From: Endocalyx cinctus
Taxonomy: Eukaryota > Ascomycota > Sordariomycetes > Amphisphaeriales > Apiosporaceae
Reading direction: 5' to 3'
Length of the DNA: 64,000 bases
Assembly (NCBI GenBank): GCA_001600455.1
Contig: BCKC01000002.1
Span: 868,001-932,000, forward strand
This document shows positions 1 to 11,652 of the stretch, one piece after another. A model generated the notes under the pieces. It worked only from the letters and a program-made list of their open reading frames with translations. It was not told the origin of the DNA and searched no databases. Position numbers and translations under genes: made by a program. The stretch's first letter is position 1. The number at the start of each line of letters is the position of its first letter.

Positions 1-502
1 CTCTTAGTGTAGTAGCGCCCGTACGATCCACTTTGGGGAATGAGGAAGAAGAACAAAAATCAACCCTCAACACACTTGGACCTGCACAGCCTCCTGCATA
101 CACGCAAGTTGGGGGGCGCCATGGCACCAGGGGTAATCTCGAGAGACTCGGTAATATCTACGCTAATGTTCATACGACCTTTTTTCTATACTAGTCGCGC
201 TATATTCCCATCACGAACATTAAGTATACTTCCATCTCTTTATTATGTACTCCGTAGGTAAGATCGTATATCCATGTATATAAATACGTAAACCTCGGAA
301 ACGGGGTTTATATCCGGTAAACTGTGAATTTTGCAACATTATTTTACTTGCACATACATGGATATACGAACATTCATTCTTCACGTCTTCCCTACTTACT
401 TACTACCTAGGTATGTGTATACATAGTATACTGTACTTTAAATACCTAACCTATCTTCCTTCGGCATTGGTTGATTTTATAACAATAATAGACTATAGGT
501 AT

Positions 503-510
<8 letters not shown>

Positions 511-580
<70 letters not shown>

Positions 581-758
581 NNNNNNNNNNNNNNNNNNNN
601 NNNNNNNNNNNNNNNNNNNNNNNNNNNNNNNNNNNNNNNNNNNNNNNNNNNNNNNNNNNNNNNNNNNNNNNNNNNNNNNNNNNNNNNNNNNNNNNNNNNN
701 NNNNNNNNNNNNNNNNNNNNNNNNNNNNNNNNNNNNNNNNNNNNNNNNNNNNNNNNNN

Positions 759-829
<71 letters not shown>
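511..829. repeat. (CA)n microsatellite with an internal assembly gap
   Basis: Uninterrupted AC dinucleotides run from 511 to 580, then 178 N from 581 to 758, then AC repeats again to 829. The gap lies wholly inside the repeat, so the true length is unknown. The open frames across it (Thr-His or Cys-Val repeats) are repeat artefacts. Confidence 0.97.
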
Positions 830-836
<7 letters not shown>

Positions 837-1894
837 CTGTAATGAATCTATACACACTACTCCGCACTTGATTTATCATTATTAATTCTAGAATTCATCC
901 CATCTCTGTCTTCGGTGTCACCTATCAGCGGTAATATTATATATACTAGTGTTGCCTTGTAATTTTGAAGATGACGACTTTGGCTCCACTCCAACCAAGG
1001 CGACGTTCCTATCTATCTCGCTATGAATTCCGTCCATCTTAGCGTGCTAAAAAAAGAAAGAAGTGCATTTTCAACATTCTGTGTCTATGTTAGTTGATAC
1101 CTATATGTAGGTACTGGACTAGCTATTCATATACGCAGATACGCACGAATATATCAACCTATTGGAAAAGTAAAAGAAAAAGCAACCTGATTTCCCTAAA
1201 CTACCTACTACTGTCTAAGGGAAACGAGACTGCCAAATTATTTCACGATATACAACTGCTAAACTCCGACGGCCTATTGTAAAGTCCTGGTAGTCCATTT
1301 TGATCACTTCCACAACCGGATTTTCTTGAATCCTCCGTCTTTTTGATCTAAATCACCCCCGTAAACGCCTTACGGCAGCTTTCTACCACTGCCGTTCCCA
1401 TTGTTCCCCTCTAACGCCCGGTACATATTGACTCGCTCGCCTTTCATCACGGACTTCCTTTCGTGAATCGTCACGAGCACCCTGGGTATTAGACAACAAT
1501 AACTGTAAAAAAAAAGCAATACTAGACACGACGGAAATATCCGTAAGTACACCACGCTACCCTTCAGCCGATATGAAGGATAACTCTCTCTTTCTCTCTC
1601 TTTTTTGTTTGTTTGTGTTGGCCGTCCCACGGCCATCACGAACTTACCAGTTGGAAATTATAATCGCCCGGCGGATCCGTCGAACTGTTAGGTTAGTCAT
1701 ATGATAATTGGTGTCATCTTGATAATTCGAGAAAATTGTTAGATGTGACACCCTCGTTGCAAATGTGATATCAGCAGGATACTGGGAGGATCTAGAGGGC
1801 GGGGGAGGGGTTGTCGATACGATGTAATTCAAAGGGGGGGTTTTGAATTTATATAGGGAAAGAAGAGAACCGTTTGCTTTAGGCTGCATAGAAA
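830..1894. other. gene-free stretch
   Basis: No open frame here has splice logic, composition or similarity that I recognise. It holds a TC-rich tract near 1588-1605 and G-runs near 1800-1840. It is the downstream flank of the minus-strand acidic gene that ends at 1895. Confidence 0.5.
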
Positions 1895-4615
1895 TTAAGA
1901 CCGACGACGCTTGACATCTATATTGAAGTTAGTAATTAAGCCTAGCGTTAACTTCACAAGATCGTGTACATACCGTTCTCTTCACTCGCGCCCTCAAGAA
2001 GCTCAGATTCAGATCTCGTGCGCTTTCCATGCGACGGTGACACTTGTACCGACCGCTTGGAAGGGGATGCACCGGATACGCTCTGAGCATCCTCGTTTTC
2101 GGATTCCCACGTGATTTCATCGTCCATTGGGACTTTCAAAGTTGTTGATGGCTCCGCCTCATGTTTCGAGCTCACTTCATCATCGGCTGTCGCTTCCACG
2201 TCTTCATCGTCCGAATAATCGATCTCGTCTTGCTCGTCATCGTTGAGCGTCATAGTAGCGCTCGTATTATCAGAATTCGGGGCTTCCGATGATGCATTCA
2301 ATGTCGCAGTATCAGGCGTTTTGCCAGCAATAGTCTCCGAGTTGTGATTTTCTTCTTGATTATTATCAAGTTCGTGGATAGGTGACAAATCTTCTAGTTG
2401 ATCTTTGTGTAGATAGTTAGCAGCTGAGGAGGCAGTAATTAAAAAGAGCGTGATAGGGTAATTACCTTCTTTTGACGGAGAAACATCGAGCTCATCATCG
2501 GTAAAATCCACCAGATGACCCGCAGTAGTTTCGTTCATGTCGTGATTAGTATCTTTATCCTCTTCCACCTTTGTAGAAAGCTCTTCAAGGACTTCGAGTT
2601 CCTGTGACTGTTCTGATTGGAAGTATGTTCCCTCATCGTTCTGCTCATTTGTCACGATATGGAAATCATCATCGTTTTGTACGTCACCTGGGCTATGGGG
2701 GCCATCTTCCTTTTGCTCATCTGTTGTGTTGTGGTGACCAGTATCATCTTCTTGGTTAATTTCATCATAGACCTCTGTTTCCTCTTTTTGCTCATGTTCA
2801 TGCTCGTATTCTTGGGGTACTGATAGAACATCACTCCCAGATTGACTTGATTCATCATCCTCAATAGGCGTTGTGGATTGGCGATAAACGGCCACTTCCG
2901 AGAGGCAGCGCCCAGAATTCGCACTGTCCACGAGGGCCACCAGGCGCTGTCTACAATTAGGTCTTACTATTAGATAAGCATACAAGCCTGAGGATGGTTT
3001 CATGTTGTCGTTCTTCACGAGCGTATCGTAGAGCGTGATTATATCTCCGAAGGTGAACTTGTTAAGAAATTCATTCGTTGTAGACTGCAGAGTTGTTAGT
3101 TGAGCCGGAAATGATGGTGAAGAAAAGGAGGAGTGCTCTTACCTCTGCAAATTCTAGGCCTAGGCCATCTATATGAAGAACAAGTTCATCAAGGGGTGAT
3201 ACCTCCTCTGCGATGACACTGCGCAAGCTCGATAGAAACCCAGAAAGAGTCTCTTTTAGAGCCGACATGTCGCTGAGAAAATATTGGTTGGGATCATCAT
3301 CCTCCGACTTAGCGAAAAGTCTGTAATCCGTCTCGCCATACGATATATATATCTCATTACGGGCAGCGATGGCCAGAAGAGTTTCCGACAGGGTACTTGT
3401 ATCGAGTGAAGTCTGTTGTGGTGCGCTCGCCGAAGCGGATTCGCCCACCTGATCAGCCTCTAGATTCGAGTTCGCCCCTTCGTTTACTGGTGGGACTTCA
3501 TGGAAATTAGCATCTCCGGATTCCGTACCGCTATGATCCAGATAATGAGAGTCGCCGGCAGGTTCATTGTACGGGTCTTCACCCAGCGGAAATTCCGCAT
3601 TATCTAGATCATGAGCAGGCGCGAATTCAGTCTGCTCAGCATGTGCATCATTGTCTTCCTCTTCCACTTGGTCTTGGCTAGGACTAGCTTGGTTAACGGA
3701 GTTGGAGACTAAGCTTGGATCATGAACGTCCTGTTCTTGCTGGTCGACGTTAACTTCCTCGATTTTGTCATCATCAGTACCGTCAAGGTTCTCTTGGACG
3801 GTACTTATGTCCGCTACGTCGGCGGTTTCAATAGCAGCATCTTGCTCTTCATCGTCATTGTGTCCGGCGTACCTCTCTTCGCCAGTTTCATTACTCCCTT
3901 GATCATCATTGGGAAAATCTTCAGTAGAATCGTTTACTTCGGCACTATGAAGTTCGTGTGATTCTGGTTTTTCTGCTGTCACTGCTGATGTATCTTCCGA
4001 CTCGAGATTTTCAAGTGAGGTACTGATATCCTGGTTGGCTTCCGTGGTGCCAAAATCTTGAAAATCTACGCCTTCAGTAGGCAAGGAGCTCTCCGCGAGG
4101 CCCCGTTCATCTCCAGAGTTCTCAATGTGGGGGTTCTTCTCCACGATCTCTGCTTTAGCTTGATTAAACGAGGATGGCTCTACAAGAGGATCGGTCGAAG
4201 GTACCCAGTTGGCGCCATTCATAGGAATGCTTTCAACATTAGTGGCATCCACATTGGTATCTTCGACGTAATCAATCTCAGTAGAGACATCAACGTTCTC
4301 ATCGTTTGCTTTTTCATGTTCCCATGCCTGATCATCGGTATCTCCAAGATCAATTTCGATGTCAGTCGCGGCGAAAGCTGAATCGATATGATTGTCATTA
4401 TCAGCGTCGACCATCCCATAAGAGGCGTCATCATCTTCCGCCATTAATTCATCTCTTGTATCAGTATTGAAAGTATCAATATCTATTGGGTCATAATCTC
4501 CCAACTCCATATCCTCATCAGCCTGCCCGACGGGGAAATCCAGGTCAATATCGATGTCCTCCCCATAATCTTGTGGACCAAGATCCGTCGAGATTTCCAT
4601 TGCTTCGTCAGGCAT
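1895..4615 (-). CDS. Acidic DUF2420-like fungal protein, 847 aa
   Basis: Four exons: 4615-3143, 3084-2466, 2402-1974 and 1917-1895. All three introns are GT-AG, and the third has a TACTAAC branch site; the joined frame has 848 codons. The N-terminal ~390 residues are extremely Asp/Glu-rich and low in complexity. A folded block follows across the first intron: it contains EIYISYGETDYRLF, DELVLHIDGLGLEFAE and LYAYLIVRPNC, which fits my memory of the fungal family DUF2420 (function unknown). The C-terminal third is again acidic and ends in a basic KRTRSE...KRRRS tail that could be a nuclear signal. Without the last intron the protein would lose that tail and end in a weaker context. The family name is from memory; a histone- or chromatin-binding role is only a guess from the acidity. 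Confidence 0.8.
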
Positions 4616-6092
4616 CGATGCGGTGTTTCAGAAAATAAGGGAGTTGGGCTTTTCCACCGTTCGATAATATCACTAATAATCTGAAGGGATGTAGAAATGG
4701 AATACACAGGTATCATTAAAGTATGAAAATGTGTCTGTCAAAGTCCCTTATTAACGTCAATAAGGGGGCTTGTGGACTGTGTCTTGGGACGTAGCAGAAT
4801 ATCAGCGAAACGTATCGACAATATGAGACCTGTTGGAGGAAGGAGTGGTATAAACCAGGGGTGCTCTACGAGGAGATTTGCTAACTAGTACTGATTACTG
4901 AAGAAGGAATGTCGGTCATAATGAAGCGAAAGCTGGGATGGTTTTATCTTGATGCGACAAGTTTGCAGCAAGCACAAAAGCTGATGCAGGACCACTCGAA
5001 CAACTATAGAGTATTCACCCCAGAGCTGAATATTATTCGTGCTGAAATGACTCAACAGTATGTATGCGAGTATGAGAAAGGAATAAGAAGTGCATCTACG
5101 TGTTGATGACCTTGTATAGTATGAACTCAGTTCAGGTTTTGTTGGTTGAATTTGAGGGCTAGAAATAGCTCTCAGGTTTTAGCCGCCGAAAAGTAACTTT
5201 CTCTCTCGCGGGAAGAAAAGAAAATAATATAACGCTCGGAGGGATCGAAAATTAATAGGGTAGATTTCGCAAATGAAAGTATCTTCTTTTTCGGATTTGG
5301 TGTTTTAAGCTATGTATCACAAGGTTGGTGAAAGGAAGTTTCGAGAGTACAACGAGAATGGGCCGTTTTCGTGATGTGTAAGGTCAACTCGTCCGGTATG
5401 TCATCGATTTAAGTGTCGGAAGGTACTAGGTAATGGATTATTATTAATAAGAAAAAAAAGTGTGAATAAATTCTGACAATAGAAGTCAGAAAGATTACAA
5501 TAGTAATAATGTACAAAGTAATAACAACTTGGGAAAGAGAATTAATAAAGTTGAAGGGATGGAATGAAATGCGAATAATTTATCATAATCATCATTTACA
5601 GGTGTTGGGACCTTCTGTACAGTGTAGAATAGTACAGTGTAGGTAACTCAAGGTAATTACCTAGCTGCCTAGCCTGCCTAGGTACGTGTAGCTTCCAGTG
5701 TTGGTCTGGGCGCAAGAAAGTGTACACATTCCAGACATAAGGTTCAGCATTCTAACCTTACTTTATATTACCTGATTACCTAAGTACTATGTATATGGGA
5801 TGCGTGAGTAGTTTTTGTACGGAGTACAGTATAATATGTCAATAATTTATGAGGCTAATACTGTAAGATTTACCCAGCAGCCAGTTTGGGTTATGTGGCT
5901 TTAATCCTAGGAAAGATCAGCCACGATTGTTTTTAGTGAAATGGCCCTCATTGTCATTAATGTGGATGTGGGATAGCTGTCTTAATAACATCTAGAAGTC
6001 CCCAAACTGACTGGTAGACATCTCCTTTTGTTGGTGGGATTGATCTCTAATTTCTATTTTACTCTTTTTTAACTAAATATCTATACGATAAA
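4616..6092. other. Divergent promoter region of the DUF2420-like and delta-COP genes
   Basis: About 1.5 kb separates the two divergent starts. A 65-codon open frame at 4909-5106 has no recognisable similarity and I do not call it. The stretch 5600-5830 is rich in CTAGGTA/GGTAATTACC words and contains a TACGGAGTA nonamer at 5818-5826. Confidence 0.5.
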
Positions 6093-7845
6093 ATGGTAAT
6101 TAATATCGTTGTATAACCTATAAAATCCTTATTTACTAATCATTCCTTTTCCAGGTCGTCCTCGCCGCTTCTATTTGCACCCGAGGTGGGAAAGCTGTCC
6201 TCTCCAGGCAGTTTCGTGAGATGCCCAGATCGCGAATCGAAGCCCTCCTAGCATCCTTCCCTAAGCTTGCCGATTCCGGTACACAACATACTACTGTAGA
6301 GCAGGACAATGTCCGCTTCGTTTACCAGCCCCTTGACGAACTTTATATGGTCCTTATCACCAATCGACAGTCCAATATCTTGCAAGACATCGATTCCCTC
6401 CACCTTTTCGCCCAAGTCGTTTCGAGTACATGCAGGACCTTAGACGAGAGAGAGATAGTGAAGAATGCCTACGAGCTACTCAGTGCTTTTGACGAGCTGG
6501 TTACCCTTGGCTACCGAGAGAACCTCACTCTCAGCCAGATTAAGACCTTCTTGGAAATGGAAAGTCACGAGGAGAGAATCCAAGAGATCATCGCTCGAGT
6601 ACGCCGTCTGAATTATTACCTGCATTTCCCCCGAACTGACATTAGGATAGAACAAAGAATTAGAAGCGACGGAAGAGCGCAAGAGGAAGGCCAAGCAATT
6701 GGAGCTACAGCGCAAGGAGTCTGCCCGAACTGGTCGCCCCGGTGCACCACGTACTCCCGTATATCCTACTTATACCCCCCCTACTCGACCTACGCCCACG
6801 GAAACCTACGATTCCTACGAAGCTGAGAAGAACAAATCACACAAGTACGTCTAGGCGTGGCCTAACAATGCTCAAAGCTAACGTCAATCTAGGCCGGCGA
6901 TGATGAAAGGAAAGGGTATGCAGTTAGGCAAGAAGTCTAAGACTACGGATATGTTTGAACGCGTTCGAGGAGATATGGGAGCCGAAGTTGATGATTCGCC
7001 ACTGGTTCCTGCGGCTCCCACTCCCGTCGCCGAACCCGCTGCCCCGCGCATGTCTACCACCCTTGATCGTGACGCCATCCACGTTACTATCAACGAGTCT
7101 ATTGCTGCTAAATTGTCGAGAGAAGGCTCGCTCAACTCACTAGCCGTTACCGGTGACCTCAGTCTGCGAATCTCGGATCCAAGCTTAACTAAGATTAAGC
7201 TCAACCTTACTGCCAATGCTTCGCATGGTGCTCAGTTCCGAACGCACCCCAACGTAGATCGTGGGCTTTTCACAAACTCTAAAACGATCCAGATGAGCAA
7301 TGCCGCGCGAGGTTTCCCGGTCAACAATTCTGTCGGTGTATTGAGATGGCGGGCTACCCCCAAAGTCGACGATACCAGCGCCCTCCCTATTAGCTTCACT
7401 GTCTGGGTGAATAAGGGATCCGGAATGAATTATACGATGACTATAGAGTACGAGCTCACGGGAGGTGACGAACTTCGGGATGTTTCGGTGGTTATTCCGT
7501 ACGCCACTAGTGAGCCGTCTGTTTCAAGCTTTGACGCAACCTATGAAGTATCGGGAGACAGCCTCGAATGGACGATCGGAACCATCGGCGAAGATAACGC
7601 CAGCGGATCGTTTGAATTTGATGCCGAGGCGGACGATGAGAACGAATTCTTCCCCATGCAAGTTCGGTTCTCTAAAACGACACCATTTATTGATGTTGAT
7701 GTAAGCTTTGAATACCCATGCATATATATCTTATCGTGCTAATAATTTTCTATAGGTCTCGTCTGTCATGCTGGTCGAGGAGAACGAGGAGGTCACCTTT
7801 TCAAAGGACATTAAGTCGCTGGCCGATAACTACGTGGTTGAATAA
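6093..7845 (+). CDS. RET2: Coatomer subunit delta (delta-COP), 512 aa
   Basis: Delta-COP is part of the COPI coat, which drives retrograde Golgi-to-ER vesicle transport. Five exons: 6093-6095, 6155-6598, 6651-6844, 6893-7700 and 7756-7845. The first coding exon is only the ATG; splicing gives the conserved start MVVLAASICTRGGKAVLSRQ, which fixes this start. The longin domain fills roughly residues 1-140. A charged helix follows (NKELEATEERKRKAKQLELQ), then a Pro/Thr-rich linker and the KGKGMQLGKK segment. The C-terminal mu-homology domain runs from about residue 265 to the end and contains the INESI and LRWRATP elements. The length matches the usual ~510 aa. It is a single-copy housekeeping gene, divergent from the DUF2420-like gene and followed by APC4 on the same strand. 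Confidence 0.97.
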
Positions 7846-8394
7846 AGAGCAGAAAAGTAAAATGGGAATGAAACAGCGGCGTAAGTATGCTGGGATAAGA
7901 CGGGCAGTCCGTGTTTGATCCTGGTAAATTATGTGAGATGAATGGTTGATAATCTTAGAATATACATGTTATAAAAGCATTAAAAGCACTGCTTCACATC
8001 TAGTATAAATTTACTTATGATCTGGACGTGACCTTATTTTCTTATCAACGTTCTACAGCTATGATGAAATGTCATAATTTTTGGTGTTTTGACTGAGTGA
8101 ATAGGTACCTACTAAGTCAAATGTAGCAGCTAAGTCGCACTGTAATTCGGTAATGGATATTAAGTAAAAGCCCAACGTCATACCTGAAGCGGCTGGGCGG
8201 GCCCTAAAAATACACTGTGGCGGTAGTTTATTCCTTACATATACAGCTACAACACTTGTGTATACATTCATGCATGGGCTTAAACTCCTCCGGTTACTCG
8301 GTGATATACATCTTAACTTAAATTAACTGGAGATATGTCGTGAATAATCAATTTTAATATTGTTTTCAACGCCTGTTGTGTTGACAACAGAATA
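7846..8394. other. Intergenic spacer with APC4 promoter
   Basis: 549 nt between the delta-COP stop and the APC4 start. A short GC-rich element lies near 8180-8225 (GCGGCTGGGCGGGCCC). I see no gene. Confidence 0.5.
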
Positions 8395-11176
8395 ATGACT
8401 GAGATCACCAAGCTGAAACTGTTCAGCGAATCCCGGCTGGACTCAAACGCTGAAGCCGGCCTTTTAACATACAATCCGAGCATCGAGCTATTTGCGGGGG
8501 CTGCTGGCCCGAAGTATTTACAAGTATGGCGATCAAATGGCCAAGTTGTTGCGCAGAGCACCCAACGTGGCGACAAAGCAACCGTCAAGGCTTTATGCTG
8601 GAAGGCTGATGGTAGGTTCCCTGATGCGTCCATGTTATCTTAGGTATTGAATATTAATACCCGCCAGGCCAATTTCTTTCCGTAGGATGGAGCGACGGAA
8701 TTGTCAGATTGATGGGCTTGGAAAGCAATAAAGCAGTTCATCAAATGCCCGTGTGTGAAGGAGGAAAATCGGAGATCACTTATATTGGCTGGGTGCACAA
8801 CAACACTGGGAGAAACACGCACCAGAGTCTCAACCCATCGAATATGATGTGGGAGAACTTGGCATCCAATGTATTGGATTCGATGGGGAAGAAATCAGTC
8901 GTAGATTTACCAAGAGAGCTCACGTTTCTCGAGGTCGAAACAGCCATGCCAAAGATCAGTCCACTGCCTGCATCGGGTGGCTCTGGGTGAGTTGACGTCG
9001 CAAAGTTATCTGAACATCTCACTAACACATTTTTCAGCGACGACATGTTCGTTTTCACAACTAGAGCATCTCTTGAATTTCTCTTTCGACCATTTTCACC
9101 CGATGACAGCGATAGAGTCGATGTTATGATCGTGGGTTCCAGCGATAACTGTGTGCATATCAGTATCTACGACTCATTCGTTATAGGAAGCTTTCCCTAT
9201 ACGCTCCCGCAATCTCTAAATGGACCGAGCACTGTAGACTTATGCCATCATGCATCTCACCCTGATCTATCCACGCATATGCTAGTCTTCAAGCCCTCTC
9301 GTGAAGAGACAACAAAATCCCTATATTTAGTGCCAATGGATCTTACCTTCATTTATTCGTCCCCTGAGAATTTATCGCTACTAGCTTCGAAAATCACTAC
9401 CCTGCAGAAGTTGCTTAGATACATGAAACAAGTACAAATGCACATGATACATGAATGGCAATCGACTCGAGAGCTACCGAGCCGATTTCTCAATAGCATC
9501 AACGAAACTTTACGAGAAACCGAGGTTTACGGTGAGATGACCATCGGTCAAGCTCTGTATCACTCTGTCGTGACTGGCCATACTTTTCCAGAGGTGAAAG
9601 AATGGCTTGTTGACCAGTTGGCCGAAAGGGTAAGTATCTTCCTCAAAGTCAAGGGTTTGAGTAGTGTGTTAACAAGCTCAAGGGTCATAAACGATGGGAT
9701 AAAGCTGTTGTTTCGGGTCTCCAAACACTTCGTGGTCTCATTCACGAGAACTTTCTTCCAGTTCTTGATCGCATCGGTATAATTCTTAGTCGTCTCCTCG
9801 GCATAGCTCGCTTCCATGAAGCTAAAGCCGAGATCGGTTTCAGCAGCGCGCAGATTACGAAAATCATGGATATCGTATCCTGTCTAATGTTAGTGGGTAA
9901 TAAAATCCTCCTGGCAGTTATGGAAGAGCTTGAACTATTCCACTCTTTCTCGACCTGGCTGCGTCACGAGATCGATCGGCTAGCATCTTCTTCGCAGTCA
10001 GATGAGCTCTCAGAAAAGGACGCGACCATGGAGCACGGCAAAGTGCTCGCGTACATCGAGCAGTACATGCCGGCGAGCCCCCTCAGATATTACCTTACCA
10101 AGGTGTCTGAGGATGATTTCAACAGAGATAGCCAGCTAGCCGAAGGCGGGAGTTCTCTTCCTGACCTACTTACCAAGCAATTAAAGAGACAAGACGCAGC
10201 TCAGCCAAACGACGGCTCGTTCTCGCAAACAGAGTTTCTTTGCAGTTACATAAACAGCAAAGCAAATTCCGTATTTGATGGCATCGCAGAAGCGGAGAAG
10301 CGGAGCGTACGATTTGGCCAGCCAGCTCAAGTCTTACTGAAGAATGACATCTTGAAATTTGACGTTAAGATGTCCGCTGTTCTAGGAGCCGTAAGAATCA
10401 AATCGTACCCAGTGCTGACTACTTGGAGTGAGTGTTAACTTATGATATAGGATTCCTCTCGAGGCATTACGTTTACGGCCATTACGACACGAAACGAAAG
10501 CAGCTGTGGTAAGTTCGTGTCTGGCCTCCAGCTTCTTGCGTAGTACTCGCTCTCACAATCAGTAAAATATTTAGTATACGTATTCCGGACATCCACAAAT
10601 ATAACAAATGGTATAAGCGGGAATATTACGACGGAAGTTTCATGCGTGACCCTGGGTGATGGGAACATTATAGATCTGAAATTTCTCTACGACGACAGCT
10701 TGCTCGTACTGTGGTCTGAGAGCTCGACAGGTGCGTATATCACTCATCTAGATAGCACGGTTTGATCCCGTATATGGGTCAGCCGTCTCTTTCACCTCAA
10801 CTAACATAACATAACATTTTCAGATAATAATCTCCGACTTATCAGAATTCCCCACAAGTCGGAAAACCTAGACTATCGACCCTATACGGCCGGAGACGAG
10901 GTCCAGCCCCACGTACTCACTAACGAGCAGATCACCAGCGTATTTGTCAACATGGTGGTGCCCTCATCGGAGACCGCCTTCATCCCCACGCAGATGGAAG
11001 TCAGGGAAGCGAGCTACGGACGAGGGAAACTACCTCCGAGGGTCTGTCTTTTAGGTAACGATATGCGCACATACAAGGTCTTCGAACTACCAGAAGATCC
11101 GTATAAGGAAGCGAGGTCGAGACGACAGCAACAACAACAGGATCCGTCTCAAGGACAAGCTGATATGATGATGTAA
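8395..11176 (+). CDS. APC4: Anaphase-promoting complex subunit 4, 794 aa
   Basis: APC4 is a scaffold subunit of the APC/C ubiquitin ligase, which triggers anaphase and mitotic exit. Seven exons: 8395-8611, 8686-8986, 9038-9629, 9683-10390, 10451-10508, 10575-10730 and 10824-11176; the joined frame has 795 codons. The N-terminal WD40-type propeller begins in exons 1-2 (NPSIELFAGAAGPKYLQVWR, then GWSDGIVRLMGLES). The central helical APC4 domain lies mainly in exons 3-4 (TLRETEVYGEMTIGQALYHS; VLDRIGIILSRLLGIARFHE). The protein ends in further beta-strand repeats, with a Gln-rich tail after RTYKVFELP. The start follows directly from MTEITKLKLF. The last 24 residues are low in complexity. The order of elements and the size agree with fungal APC4 proteins. 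Confidence 0.9.
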
Positions 11177-11652
11177 TGACGATGAAGAGGGAATAATCTA
11201 GCTTAAAGTAAAACTTAGGGTAGAGGAGTTTAAGTGAATCGTTCTGCCGGTATGTTTCTTTCATGCATGAGTGGATCAAGTCGTTTGGTGACATGTGTAA
11301 GGGATGGGTCTATTGGAGTGAAGTTAGGTCGCATCATACCAGCTAGTTGAGGGTAGGGCTCAAAAACACATTGATTCCTGACTCCCCTTCCAGGTAAGAT
11401 ATATTGGAGGGAAGCCACATACAAGGAATTACAAGCATTGGTTTATTCGTATAACTACTCATCTGTTTTGGACGAAACCGAGATAATGTAAGATATGAAA
11501 TCAATTAATCACAGCTTTTTCAAAGCTACTTTGGTTATCATACGAAGTGGCATACATTAACTCGATCTAAGAGAAAGGTAGACAAATATTCAAAGGGTCG
11601 ATCGCCATTGGAGAAGCCAAACTCCCATACTTCCTCATTCGTTTATATATCT
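11177..11652. other. Convergent 3' spacer of APC4 and the DUF3433 gene
   Basis: 476 nt between two convergent stops. It is occupied mainly by one copy of a degenerate dispersed repeat, listed separately at 11289-11422. No coding sequence is seen. Confidence 0.6.
11289..11422. repeat. Degenerate dispersed repeat, copy A
   Basis: Aligns by eye in the same orientation with 28039-28181. Shared blocks include ATACCAGCTAG, the GGAGTGA region and GGAGGGAAGCCACATA. The copies are diverged, with small indels, and no coding potential or terminal repeat is obvious. Confidence 0.65.

Noticed and set aside
413..879. Open frames of Thr-His or Cys-Val repeats on both strands
   Set aside because: They are translations of the (CA)n microsatellite and of the N gap.
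4909..5106. 65-codon plus-strand frame upstream of delta-COP
   Set aside because: No similarity, domain or splice logic; it lies in a promoter region. It could be an orphan gene, but nothing supports it.
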